36,082 nt of DNA, taken from assembly GCA_018399615.1 (NCBI GenBank), contig JAGYNT010000006.1:1-36082 (forward strand), read 5' to 3'. The notes below the pieces were generated by a model. The model did not search any database. It saw only the letters and a list, made by a program, of their open reading frames with translations, and was not told the origin of the DNA. Numbering within the stretch: the first letter of the stretch is position 1; every line of letters begins with the position of its first letter. The translations under genes were made by a program, and so were the position numbers. This DNA is from Acholeplasmataceae bacterium (GTDB taxonomy: Bacteria; Bacillota_I; Bacilli_A; Acholeplasmatales; Acholeplasmataceae). This document shows positions 20,364 through 30,773 of the stretch, piece by piece.

Positions 20364-20863
20364 CCTTACCGGATCATCACGGCGATGTTTCTGCACGGCG
20401 GCATTCTTCATTTCGCCCTCAACATGCTCGTGCTCTACTATCTGGGCGACACCTCGAACGACTGGTCGGACCTTTCGCTATACGGTCCTTTTACTTCGCA
20501 TCGGGGATTCCTTCGAGCATATTCGTCCTCATGTTCAGCGATCCGCGGACGGTCACGCGATCGGCGCGAGTGGTGCGCTCTTCGGGATTATCGGTGGCTT
20601 GCTGATGCTGACGTTTCTCCGTTCGACCTGGTTTTCCGATCAGACCATCCGTTCGGATCCGTCAACTGATGATCATCAACCTCGTCCTGACTTTCGCTAT
20701 CCCGAATATCAGTGTCGCCGGACACATCGGCGGTCTCGTCATGGGTATCGCGCTCTTCAAGGTCATCGCGCCCAAACGTCCATACATCTATGAGAAAATG
20801 ATCGAGATGCGACAGGGAACGGGAAAACAGCACGTATGCTACGGCCTAAACAGAGTCACCTAA
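20190..20863 (+). CDS. Rhomboid family intramembrane serine protease (full-length copy, frameshifted)
   Basis: Composite: MNDSRRL..., ITAMFLHGGILHFALNMLVLYYLGD, TRSARVVRSSGL in frame as IGASGALFGIIGGLLMLTFL, IINLVLTFAIPNISVAGHIGGLVMGIALFKVIAPKRPYIYEK; Ser (GASGALFG) and His (AGHIGGL) catalytic motifs present. Confidence 0.88.
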
Positions 20864-21117
20864 GGATGACGGAGTCACCCAAGGATGAGGGAGTCACCCA
20901 AGGATTGACGGAGTCACCCAAGGATGAGGGAGTCATCCAAGGATGACGGAGTCACCCAAGGATGAGGGAGTCATCCAAGGGATGAGGAGTCATCCAAGGA
21001 TGAGGGAGTCATCCAAGGATGAGGGAGTCATCCAAGGATGAGGAGTCACCCAAGGATGAGGGGAGTCACCCAAGGATGACGGAGTCACCCAAGGATGAGG
21101 GAGTCATCCAAGGATGG
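20851..21117. repeat. Tandem array of about 14 copies of a 19-bp palindromic repeat
   Basis: Consensus ggagtcaYccaaggatgaS; the core gTCATCCaaGGATGAc is an inverted repeat. A stray relic lies at about 21236-21264 (cactcaagggtgacggagtcatccg). Confidence 0.95.
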
Positions 21118-21168
21118 TTCGGCTGACCGGTGAATGAAGGATCCTTGAAATCACGAATAATAATCGAA

Positions 21169-21223
21169 GAAAACCCGGCCTTTGAAGCTCCCACGACTCG
21201 TTGGAACTTCAAACCGGGTTTTC
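21169..21223. terminator. Bidirectional terminator between rhomboid gene and livF
   Basis: gaaaacccgg-cc-tttgaag ... cttcaaa-ccgggttttc: 17 bp of pairing with a 2-nt bulge; A/T runs on both flanks. Confidence 0.85.
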
Positions 21224-21276
21224 ATTAAAATGTCTGAGCCACTCAAGGGTGACGGAGTCATCCGCTAGTGGTTTTT

Positions 21277-21970
21277 TCATGTGCTGAGATAGGCTTCGAT
21301 GACCTTCGGATTCAAGGAGATCCCTGGCGATGCCTTCGGTCAGTATGTTCCCGGTTTCAAGGACATACCCGTAATCGGAGATATTCAACGCTCTGCTCGC
21401 GTTCTGTTCGACGAGAAGGGATCGTCGTACTCACGGTTGATCTCTTCGATGATCTGAAGATCAGATCGACCAGACGTGGTGTGCGAGCCCCACGACGGCT
21501 CGTCGAGCAGAAGAATCTGCGGTTTGCTCATCAGTGCGCGTCCCATGGCGAGTATCTGCTGTTCCCCACCGGATAGGGTTCCGGCGAGTTGTTGCCGTCT
21601 TCTTCAAGTCGGTCGATGGGAACACGCGCTTCAAATCCTCCGGTACTCTTTCGATCCTTTTCGGATGTAGGCCCCCATTTCCAGGTTTTCCAAAACCGTC
21701 AGACCCGGGAAAACACGCCTGCCTTCCGGAACATGCGAAATCCCCTTCTCGACGACCTGGTGTGCCGATAGTCTGTCAGTCGAGGCATCGAGAAAGGTTA
21801 TCGTCCCACTCTGGGACGGTATGAGATTGATATGGTTTTCAGGATCGCCGATTTACCGGCTCCGCTGGAGCCGATCAGGGAAACGATCGATCCTTTTTTA
21901 CGCTGAAAGACACACCCTTTACGGCATGAATCGCCCCGTAATATACGTGTAATCCGGATATCTCAAGCAT
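21277..21970 (-). CDS. livF: Branched-chain amino acid ABC transporter ATP-binding protein LivF (frameshifted)
   Basis: Minus strand: [22 protein letters not shown]..., [50 protein letters not shown], ...IEAYLST*. Confidence 0.88.
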
Positions 21971-21972
21971 AT

Positions 21973-22730
21973 CTATTCTCCCAGGTAGGCCTTGATTACG
22001 GCCTTGTCGTCTTATTGTGCGGGGAGGCCGGAAGCGATGATTCGACCATAATCGAGAACGACAATGCGCTCACAAATCCCCATGACGAGTCTCATATCGT
22101 GTTCGATAAGCAAAATCGAAAGATCGAAATGGTTCTGATGAACCGGATCGTCCGCATGAGTTCCCCTCGGTTTCCTGCGGATTCAGTGCCGGCGGCGGCT
22201 CATCGAGCAGAAGGATCTTGGGTCTCGTGGCGAGTGCGACAGATTTCAAGCTTGCGCTGTTTCCCATAGGGCAGATTTTTGGCCAAAGTATCCTTGTCCT
22301 TTTCCATATGAAAGACGTCGAGCAACCTACGGCGATCTTCGTTCCCTCGGCTTCTTCCCGGTAATATTTCTTGGACTTCAATATTCCGGCAAACACGCCA
22401 TAACTCATCCGATTATGATAAGCGACACGGATATTTGTCGATCACCGACATGTTCTTGAACAATCGAATGTTTTGAAATGTCCGTGAACCGCCCAGCATG
22501 ACGATCTCATTGGGCTTTTTTTTTGTTGATTTTCCCGTCGTCGAGCAGAATGTGTGTGCCCTTCGGTCGGTTTATATACGCCGGTCAGCAGATTGAAGAT
22601 CGTGGTCTTCCCGGCACCATTAGCCGATCAGTCCGACGAGTTAGTTTTTTCCGATCTCAAGTTCGAATCGATCGACGGCCAACAAACCACCGAATCGGAT
22701 CGAGAGTTCTCTGACTTCCAGAACGGACAC
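21973..22730 (-). CDS. livG: Branched-chain amino acid ABC transporter ATP-binding protein LivG (frameshifted)
   Basis: [27 protein letters not shown]..., [21 protein letters not shown] (Walker B region), ...VIKAYLGE* just before livF; follows livM. Confidence 0.87.
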
Positions 22731-23755
22731 TATCTTTCACCTCGGGCAAACAGTTTGTGATACTGACTCTTGATGGCCTGCCATATGTTTCTCGTTTTAT
22801 CTTTGAAAGCGATCAGAGATATCCTGATCTCCTTCGTCCCCATCAGTCCTTGCGGCCGAAAGAGCATGGTCAGGATGAGCAGCGTGCTATAGATCAGCAA
22901 CCGATAACGCGCAAAATCACGGAGCACTTCCGGCAAGAAGGTCAGTGTCGTCGCGGCGATGATCGATCCCGTGAGACTGCCCATGCCACCGAGGACGACG
23001 ATCACGAAGATGTCCACGGACTTGATGAAGTTGAATGCCGAAGGGGCGAGAAATCCGACCTGAAAGGCATAGATCGCTCCACCGACGCCACCGAACATGG
23101 CCGCCATGAGAAAACTGATGATCTTGTACTTGGTGACGTTGATCCCGACGCTTTCACTGGCGATTTCGTCTTCTCTGATCGACAGGATCGCCCGTCCGTG
23201 CCGTGAATTCATGAAAAGCGCGATGATCAGAACGATGACGATCATCGTGAAATACGCGAGCGGAAACGACATGATTCTCGGTATTCCCGTCAACCCCTGT
23301 GCCCCGTTTGTAATCTTCAGATTCGTCAGGATGACTTTGACGATTTCACCGAACCCGAGCGTCATGATCCCCAGATAATCGCCCTTGAGACGAAGCGCGG
23401 GACCACCGACAACGAGCCCGGCGACCAAGGCGATCCCCATGGCGACCAGTGCCGACAGGATGAACAGAACAAGCGGACTCGCGACGTATTCTTCCAAGGC
23501 GATCGCGGTAAGCGCCGCACTGTAAGCCCCGAGAGCCATGAATCCGGCGTGTCCGAGGACGAGTTGTCCCAGAAAGCCGGTCGCGATGTTGAGACTGGTC
23601 GCCATGATGATGTAGACGGCGATCAGAATGAGAATCGTCGAATAGTAGCGCGAGAGAAGGCCCGTTTCGATCAACGTATTGAGCAGGAGAAAAAGCCCGA
23701 GGACGAAAACGGTTACCGAAAGGAGTCGGTCATGTCTGATCATGAATGCTCGCAT
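22730..23755 (-). CDS. livM: Branched-chain amino acid ABC transporter permease LivM
   Basis: 341 aa; YIIMATSLNIATGFLGQLVLGHAGFMALGAYSAAL, LRLKGDYLGIMTLGFGEIVKVILTN, VVLGGMGSLTGSIIAATTLTFLPEVLR. Confidence 0.95.
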   Translation of the reverse strand: MRAFMIRHDRLLSVTVFVLGLFLLLNTLIETGLLSRYYSTILILIAVYIIMATSLNIATGFLGQLVLGHAGFMALGAYSAALTAIALEEYVASPLVLFILSALVAMGIALVAGLVVGGPALRLKGDYLGIMTLGFGEIVKVILTNLKITNGAQGLTGIPRIMSFPLAYFTMIVIVLIIALFMNSRHGRAILSIREDEIASESVGINVTKYKIISFLMAAMFGGVGGAIYAFQVGFLAPSAFNFIKSVDIFVIVVLGGMGSLTGSIIAATTLTFLPEVLRDFARYRLLIYSTLLILTMLFRPQGLMGTKEIRISLIAFKDKTRNIWQAIKSQYHKLFARGER

Positions 23756-23758
23756 ACC

Positions 23759-24661
23759 CTACACCTTCTCCTTCGTGTTCTTTCCGAGAATGCCGGAAGG
23801 CTTGAAAAGCAAGACGAAAATCAGAATCGAAAACACGATCGCATCGGTCCAACGCGTCGCGTTCGGCCAGATCTTTGAAAGATATCCGTTGGAAAACGTC
23901 TCGATCGCACCGATGACGTAACCGCCGAGCATCGCACCGCCGATGTTGCCGATGCCACCGAGAACCGCGGCGACAAACGCCTTCAATCCGGGCATGACAC
24001 CGAGTGTCGGGTACACCTGAGAATAGGAGATGCTGTAGAAAACGCCACCGAGCGCACCGAGTGCGCTGCCGATCGCGAACGTCAACGAAATGACGTTATT
24101 GACATTGATTCCCATCAGTTTCGCCGCTTCGAGGTCCTGTGAAACGGCCCGCATCGCCTTGCCTTGCCGCGTTTTCTTGATGAACAGGGTCAGAAGAATC
24201 ATGAACGTCAGGGAAATGCCGATCGTGTAAAGCGTCAAAATCGGTATGTTCAATCCGAAAACGTCGACCTGTTCACGGGAAATCAACCGCGGCATGACTT
24301 TGGGATCCGGTTTGAAAATCAGAAGGGCGAGATTTTGTAGAAATAGGCTCATCCCGATCGCCGTGATCAATGCGGAAATCCGCGGCGCGTTACGCAAGCG
24401 TTTATAGGCGATTCTCTCAATCAGGATACCCATGATCGCCGCGAGAACCATGGAAATGATGATGATCAGGAGTACGGGCAGATCAAACGGAAACATCGTC
24501 GCGAAAATGAAAGCGAAATATGCCCCGAACATCATGACATCGCCATGCGCGAAGTTGATGAGCTTGATGATCCCGTAAACCATCGTATAACCGATCGCCA
24601 CAAGGGCATAAATACTCCCGGTATTGAGTGCATTGATCAATTGTTTAAGGAACAGATTCAT
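23759..24661 (-). CDS. livH: Branched-chain amino acid ABC transporter permease LivH
   Basis: 300 aa; QLINALNTGSIYALVAIGYTMVYGIIKLINFAHGDVMMFGAY, FVAAVLGGIGNIGGAMLGGYVIGAIE. Confidence 0.96.
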   Translation of the reverse strand: MNLFLKQLINALNTGSIYALVAIGYTMVYGIIKLINFAHGDVMMFGAYFAFIFATMFPFDLPVLLIIIISMVLAAIMGILIERIAYKRLRNAPRISALITAIGMSLFLQNLALLIFKPDPKVMPRLISREQVDVFGLNIPILTLYTIGISLTFMILLTLFIKKTRQGKAMRAVSQDLEAAKLMGINVNNVISLTFAIGSALGALGGVFYSISYSQVYPTLGVMPGLKAFVAAVLGGIGNIGGAMLGGYVIGAIETFSNGYLSKIWPNATRWTDAIVFSILIFVLLFKPSGILGKNTKEKV

Positions 24662-24734
24662 AATCGATTACCTCGAGCGTACGGAAATAGGGGAGAGTTC
24701 CTCCCCTATCCCGTTTCGTTTTCTCTGTCTTCTC

Positions 24735-25859
24735 TTATCCTTGAACCTTTTCCACGACGGTATGAACGCCTTCTTCGACCTTGATGACCGTAATCGCCTT
24801 GACGGGATCACCGTTTTCATCGAATGAGATCGCACCGGTTACGGCATCGGCATATTCGAGCGCGGCCAGTGCCGCGATCAATTCCTCGGCATCCACCGAT
24901 CCCGCTTCCTTGATCGCTTCAGCGAGCGCGTAAACGGCATCATATCCGAGTGCGGCGAGCGCATTCGGTGCCTCACCGTACGTGCTCGTGTAATTGGACA
25001 CGAACGCCTGCACGTTTTCCGCCGGATCCGTCTTGGCATAGTGATTGACGAAATAATAGCCTTCGACCACTTCGGCATATTCCGCTTCGATGCCGTCCCA
25101 ACCATCGCCACCGACGAATAGGGTATCACCGAAATCATAGGAGGCGGCCTGTGTCAGAATCGCACCGACTTCGGCGACATAGGCGGGAACGAACACGACG
25201 TCATACGTTCCGTCGTCCTCGATATTCGTCAAGACGTTGTTGTAATCGTCTGTTCCTTGTGAGAACGTATACGTGTCCACGTCAAGAGAAGCCTCTTCAT
25301 AGGTGGCAACGAATGCATCCGCGAGACCTTCGGAATAGGCATCATCCGAGTTATAGTAGACGGCGGCCTTTTCAGATCCGAGCGTATCGATCGTGAACTG
25401 TGCGGCGATCGCCCCCTGATAGCTGTCGGTATAGCACGCTCTGAAGATGTTGTCGGCATCGAGCGTGACATTCGGATGCGTCGCGGTCGGTGTGAGAACG
25501 GGAAGTCCGTCTTCGACCGCCAGGTCCTTGATGGCAAGCGTGACACCGCTGAACGTACCACCGACCAGAGCATCGACTTTATCCTGGTTGACCAATCGGT
25601 TGTAGGCATTGACGCCTTCGACGGTATCGCCCTTGGAATCGTATGCGATCACTTCGAGATCGAGATCGAGAACGCCGCCCGCGGCGTTGATTTCCTCGGC
25701 GGCGAGTTTGGCACCCTGTTCGACTGCGACACCATAGAGCGAGTAGTCGCCAGTCAGGGGACCGATCACGCCGATCTTGATGGAATCACCGCTTTCTTCA
25801 CACGCGAAAAGCATCGAACCGAGCAGTGAAACCATGACCAATAATGCAAGTTTTTTCAT
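24735..25859 (-). CDS. livJ: Branched-chain amino acid ABC transporter substrate-binding lipoprotein
   Basis: MKKLALLVMVSLLGSMLFACEESGDSIKIGVIGPLTGDYSLYGVAVEQGAKLAAEEINAAGGVLDLDLEVIAYDSKGD...; lipobox LFAC. Confidence 0.95.
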   Translation of the reverse strand: MKKLALLVMVSLLGSMLFACEESGDSIKIGVIGPLTGDYSLYGVAVEQGAKLAAEEINAAGGVLDLDLEVIAYDSKGDTVEGVNAYNRLVNQDKVDALVGGTFSGVTLAIKDLAVEDGLPVLTPTATHPNVTLDADNIFRACYTDSYQGAIAAQFTIDTLGSEKAAVYYNSDDAYSEGLADAFVATYEEASLDVDTYTFSQGTDDYNNVLTNIEDDGTYDVVFVPAYVAEVGAILTQAASYDFGDTLFVGGDGWDGIEAEYAEVVEGYYFVNHYAKTDPAENVQAFVSNYTSTYGEAPNALAALGYDAVYALAEAIKEAGSVDAEELIAALAALEYADAVTGAISFDENGDPVKAITVIKVEEGVHTVVEKVQG

Positions 25860-26004
25860 GAAACCCACCATCCTCTTTTATGAAATTTTATGATTAGATT
25901 ACAACAGTCACGGTTCAATGTCAACGCTACAAGGCGATTTTAAGGCAATCTTAACAATGAAAGTGTTTTCAAGCGTTTGCCTGAAAAATCGAGCGCATAA
26001 AAAA

Positions 26005-26020
26005 CGCGACCATGATCGCG
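26005..26020 (-). terminator. Terminator downstream of AAC(3)-family gene
   Basis: cgcga-ccatga-tcgcg followed by TTTTTT on the minus strand. Confidence 0.65.
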
Positions 26021-26037
26021 CCTTCATTCATCATCGA

Positions 26038-26865
26038 CTATTTACTTTTTATGGAATCCGCTTTTCGATTTTTCCTCATCCATTTCGTCGCGAAATCGAT
26101 CAGATCGGTCATATCGATGAGCCGTGTTTCCGCCATACCGACGTTATGGATCGGCACCTCGCGTTCACGCTCGTATGCCGTTCCGAGCAAGGGAAAATCA
26201 TCGCTGTCATAGTCATAATCCGAAAACGTCCGCCAGATTCTTTTTCCTCGATGCATCATCGCCGTCCCGATTTTTCTTTCCGGCACGGAATCAAAGAGAC
26301 ATTCGGCAAGATGCAGAGCGGTACACGATTCATATCCTACGCCCGTCAACAGGATTCTGCCCTGATTGAGATACAGGTATCCGAGAGGCGAATCGAGTCC
26401 GAACGCCGGTGAAAGCACGTGATCACGCACAGCCTCATGGGCCTCTCTTCCCAACGCGACAAACGAATCCATCGGATGATTCGAACGGACGGCACCGGGA
26501 TACTTCCGGAACACCTCGGGAACGCGACCCATGCCCCGCGTCGGCGTTTTGTCGACATCGAAAGCCGGCATCGTACGCATGATCGTCTGTACCCAATCTT
26601 TTGGAACAGGCGGATTTTCCCAATCGGCCGGATCGCTGTTGTCTCCGGTCTGTGTCGGCATGAGAATCGTTCCATTCGGCCCGACGACCTCCAAAAGGGC
26701 ATCGATATAGGCGACCGGTCCGCCGCTGATCCAACCGATCTTCGATAGCGAGGTATGGACGATTACGAGATCGTCTTTCTTCAAGCCGAGCGCGGAAAAA
26801 TCCTTTTTCAGCGTTTCGATCGTATTGGGTCGTTCGGTTCGTTCGATCACGGTCTTTTCGGACAA
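26038..26865 (-). CDS. AAC(3)/YokD-family aminoglycoside N3-acetyltransferase-like protein
   Basis: VIVHTSLSKIGWISGGPVAYIDALLEVVGPNGTILMPTQTGDNSDPADWENPPVP...RTMPAFDVDKTPTRGMGRVPEVFRKYPGAVRSNHPMDSFVALG, diagnostic for the family. Confidence 0.92.
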   Translation of the reverse strand: MSEKTVIERTERPNTIETLKKDFSALGLKKDDLVIVHTSLSKIGWISGGPVAYIDALLEVVGPNGTILMPTQTGDNSDPADWENPPVPKDWVQTIMRTMPAFDVDKTPTRGMGRVPEVFRKYPGAVRSNHPMDSFVALGREAHEAVRDHVLSPAFGLDSPLGYLYLNQGRILLTGVGYESCTALHLAECLFDSVPERKIGTAMMHRGKRIWRTFSDYDYDSDDFPLLGTAYEREREVPIHNVGMAETRLIDMTDLIDFATKWMRKNRKADSIKSK

Positions 26866-27020
26866 CGCAACCCCTCCTTGTCATCGTATATAAAAATTAT
26901 AGCACAGGGATCCGCGGTTTTGACCGTTCACCCCTAAAAATGCGCTTTGCAGGTTTACGAAACATATTCATAGCCCGATGTGCAATCATAAATGGTATAA
27001 TGAGACCAGGAGGCGATATC

Positions 27021-27559
27021 ATGATTCAAAAATTGAAAAGAATGCGATCCTTTCCCTGATCGCTAGGTATTCTGTTAATTGTTGTCGGAGTTCTCATTGT
27101 CTTCGTTTTTGATGACATCGGAGAAAGCATCAAGAACGTCGCGATCGGACTCATGATCCTGGCTTTGATTTTTTTCCTGATTTTCCCGACGATACAGAAG
27201 AGAAAATCGAAACTCATCCTGACTTTGGCCGGAATCGAACTGTTCATCGCTTTGCTTGTCGCGGTCATGTTCATGACCAGCCAGGGGTAATCCCTCACTC
27301 GCTCGGATTGATCATCTATACCCACGGTGTCATCGAACTCGTCGGCGGTTATCTGTCCACCACGAAACAGAACATCATCATCCGGTTTGCGATTTCCCTT
27401 GTTCTGGTCACACTCGGTGCTAACATCTTCGCCTCGAACATCATTACCGACGCCATGCTCATGAACGTACTGCTCGTCATCTTTCTCGCACCCGGACTCT
27501 TTTCTCACCATTTCGGAGCGATCGGTCTCAATGACAGACCGAAAAAACCCAAGAAATAA
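27021..27559 (+). CDS. Hypothetical multi-pass membrane protein (frameshifted)
   Basis: ATG at 27021 after AGGAGG; IAGILLIVVGVLIVFVFDDIGESIKNVAIGLMILALIFFLIFPTIQ... then IIYTHGVIELVGGYLSTTKQNIIIRFAISLVLVTLGANIFASNIITDAML...; about 6 hydrophobic segments. Confidence 0.6.
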
Positions 27560-27651
27560 CCGAAAAAGCACACAGGCAATCAGATGAGACAGGTGGGGTC
27601 GAAAAACGACCCCATCCCTTGTTCATCGAAAACTTGCGGAAGGAATGAACC

Positions 27652-29984
27652 ATGCAATCGATTCGAATCGGCGTACAAGAACTTCGTATCCTTCCTCTAC
27701 GCGAGCGGAGACCTTCCAGCGAAACCTTCCAGAACGTTTCGCTTTCTCGAAGGCACGAGAGCCCACCAACGCGTCCAACAGCACTATCAGCCCGACGATC
27801 AGGCGGAAGTTCACATCACATACGAATTCGATGATCTGAATCGAAGGATCATGTTGAGCGGACGCATCGACGGTCTTTTGGTACGTGACGGGAAACCGAT
27901 CATCGAAGAGATCAAATCCACCTCGGTCCATGATCTTCGATGAGGACTTCACGTACAAAAGGAACACCTGGCCCAACTCAAGATGTATGCCTACATGTAC
28001 ATGACGAAAACGACTTCGCACGTCGATGGCCGTCTGACCTACGTACAGCTTTCCGATGATCAACAGCGACACGAATCTTTCTCTTTTCTGATCCATGAGC
28101 TCAGAGACTTCTTTTTTCGACTCGATCATGGATTATCTCGAATGGTATGATATCCTTTACGGGTTACAAAGGAAGAAATTCGTCTCGATCGAAAATCTGT
28201 CATTTCCTTACCCCGACTATCGGCGTGGCCAAAGGGAAATGATGACCGCGACCTATCAGGCGATGACGGAAAACGACGTGCAATACGTCATCGCTCCGAC
28301 CGGAATCGGGAAAACGATGGCAACCCTTTTCGCGACGATCAAAGCGCTCAAGGACGAACGACAGAAGATCTTTTACGCGACGGCCAAAACCGTCGGAAAG
28401 AAAATCGCACTTGAATCCGTCGAAACGCTTCATCGACATGGACTCAAACTCAAGATCCTCGAAATCACGGCGAAAGACACGACCTGCTTTCTCGAAAAAC
28501 GCGAGTGCAATCCCGATGTCTGTCCCTACGCCAAAGGTTTCTTCGACCGTCTTCAGGAAGCGACAAAAGACATCATCATGACGGAAGACAAACTCGACCG
28601 AAAAACGATCGAATCCTATGCGAAGACATATCGGATCTGTCCGTTCGAATACAGCCTCTATGTCTCGTATTTCGTCGATGTGATCGTCAGCGACTACAAC
28701 TACGTTTTCGACCCGCGCGCCCACCTCGTCCGCTATTTCGACGAAGAGGGCTATCGGCCGCTTCTTCTGATCGACGAGGCGCACAACCTGATCCCCCGGT
28801 CAAGAGAGATGTACTCGGCAACGCTCTCCTCAGAGGACTTCAAACAGGTGCGCAGACTTTCATCGAAACTCAAGCCGAGCATACGCTATGCCGTAGGAAA
28901 AGTGCTCGACCGGATGGACACGATCAAAGATGAGATCCCGTCAACCTTTTTCAAAACGGAAAAAACGCTCGATTCAAGCCTCTTCGAAACGATCATGAAC
29001 GTCCTGAAAAAGATCGAGAACATGCTCAAGGAAAACCCCAAAACCAAACGAAAGACCGAGATTCTCGAAGTCTACTTTCTCATTCTGGCTTTTACCCGGA
29101 TCCACGAATTCTACAACGAGAACTACCTGACAAACTACCATCTGAAGGGTGAGACCCTTCATGTCACCATCCGCTGTCTCGACGCCAGCCCTTTTTTACT
29201 TCGGACGCTTTTGGACAAGAGCTACGGTTCGGTCTTTTTCAGCGCCACGATGTACCCGATCGAATACTACAAGACCCTTTTGACCCGTGGACACGGTGAA
29301 ACGCTGAAAATCCGCTCACCCTTCGATCCCCGTCACTTGAAACTCGCGATCATGCACCGCATCTCGACGCGTTACACCGATCGGAAACAATCCTTATCCG
29401 AGGTCATCGAGACGATTCTGACCGTCATCGAAGCGAAAACAGGCAACTACATCGCCTTCTTTCCCTCCTACGCGTATCTGAACCTGGTCTATCAGGAACT
29501 CATGGGAAAGACTCAGGGCGAACTCATCGTTCAAAAACCTTCCATGCAATCGCTTCTGCGTGACGAAACGATCGAGCGCTTCAGACAGAACGACGGCAAG
29601 ACCAAAATCGCGCTTTTCGTCATGGGTGGAATCTTCTCGGAAGGAATCGACTACATCGGGGACATGCTTTCCGGCGTCATCGTCGTCGGGGTCGGTCTGC
29701 CGATGATCAACCGGGAAAACGATCAACTGCTCGAACACTATGAAAAAACGTTTCAACGCGGGTTCGATTACGCCTACACGTATCCCGGAATGAACAAGGT
29801 CATTCAGGCCGTCGGACGCGTCATAAGAACGAAAACGGACCGGGGGGTTGCCGTTCTGATCGATGATCGATTCCAAAGGTCCTCCTATCAAAAACTCTTC
29901 CCACCGGAGTGGAAAGAGCGTGTTTTCGCTAAAAACCGAAAAGACCTCGGCCTTTTGTTGAAACGATTCTGGGACGAAGCATAG
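27652..29984 (+). CDS. PD-(D/E)XK nuclease domain fused to XPD/DinG-like superfamily 2 Fe-S helicase (N-terminal part frameshifted)
   Basis: N-terminus: MQSIRIGVQEL-VSFLYASGDLPAKPS..., LSGRIDGLLVRDGKPIIEEIKST (D...ExK). Helicase: VIAPTGIGKTMATLFATIKAL, TCFLEKRECNPDVCPYAKGFF...YRICPFEYS (4 Cys), LLLIDEAHNLIPRSREM, NKVIQAVGRVIRTKTDRGVAVLIDDRF. Confidence 0.88.
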
Positions 29985-29997
29985 TTTCGTCTCTTTT

Positions 29998-30761
29998 TTA
30001 CGTTTCGTGAAGTGCGTAACCGTTCGTGAAAAACACATAGCCCGTCATGACCGACAAGCCGATCAGACAGACGACAAGGACGAGAATCGCGGATGGATAG
30101 GCACGATCCCATCCCGTCGATGAGACGTGTTTGACGAGTATTCCCGCATAAGCCCAGATGAAAACGAGTCCGTAGGCCACATCCCTGAAGCGGAAGAGCA
30201 CGAGCAAACCGACCAGAAGCCCGATCAGAAGAATCAGGACCAACCAGTTGACCTTGTCGATTCCAAACCCCTCGAATCCGATCTTCTCAAGGAGCACGGT
30301 CATATTGGCGATCAGTGCGATCGAAATCCAGCCGAAATACGTGCCGAAAGCGATTCTGGCAAGCGTTCCGCCCGCTTCGGCATAAAAGGACGCGAGCCCG
30401 ACCGCGACAAGCAACGCGATCATGATCAGAACCGACAAAAGTATCGCATCATAATGCCAAGCGAGCAACCAGGACACATTCAAGATCGAACTGATCGCGA
30501 AAAGCCCGATCAGAATCCTGAAAGAAGAATCCGTGACAACACTCTCTTTCGCAATCAGCACATGTATGACGAATCCGCCCAAAAGCAGATAGATCACCCC
30601 CCAGATGCCGAACGTGAATCCCGTCGGGGTAAACAGGTTCGGATAGTCGGCGGAAACTTCCCCCGTCGTTTTCCCACCGAAGGAAGAACATTGGCCAATC
30701 CGTTCATGGCCACCATAAACACGTAAAACAGAATCGCGCCTGCCTTGATCAAGAGCGCCAT
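29998..30761 (-). CDS. TspO/MBR-like (tryptophan-rich sensory protein family) membrane protein, probable frameshift near N-terminus
   Basis: FTPTGFTFGIWGVIYLLLGGFVIHVL...ISSILNVSWLLAWHYDAILLSVLIMIALL...; better start MALLIKAGAILFYVFMVAMNGLANVLPS at 30761. Confidence 0.72.
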
Positions 30762-30773
30762 GTTTCATTCCTC

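Noticed and set aside
17871-20863. Two independent tandem rhomboid paralogues
   Set aside because: The left copy ends exactly at the IS end and is nearly identical to the 5' end of the right one, including the upstream intergenic DNA; it is a duplicated fragment, not a paralogue.
20851-21117. CRISPR-like array of short repeats
   Set aside because: Units are contiguous with no unique spacers; this is a tandem palindromic repeat, not a CRISPR.
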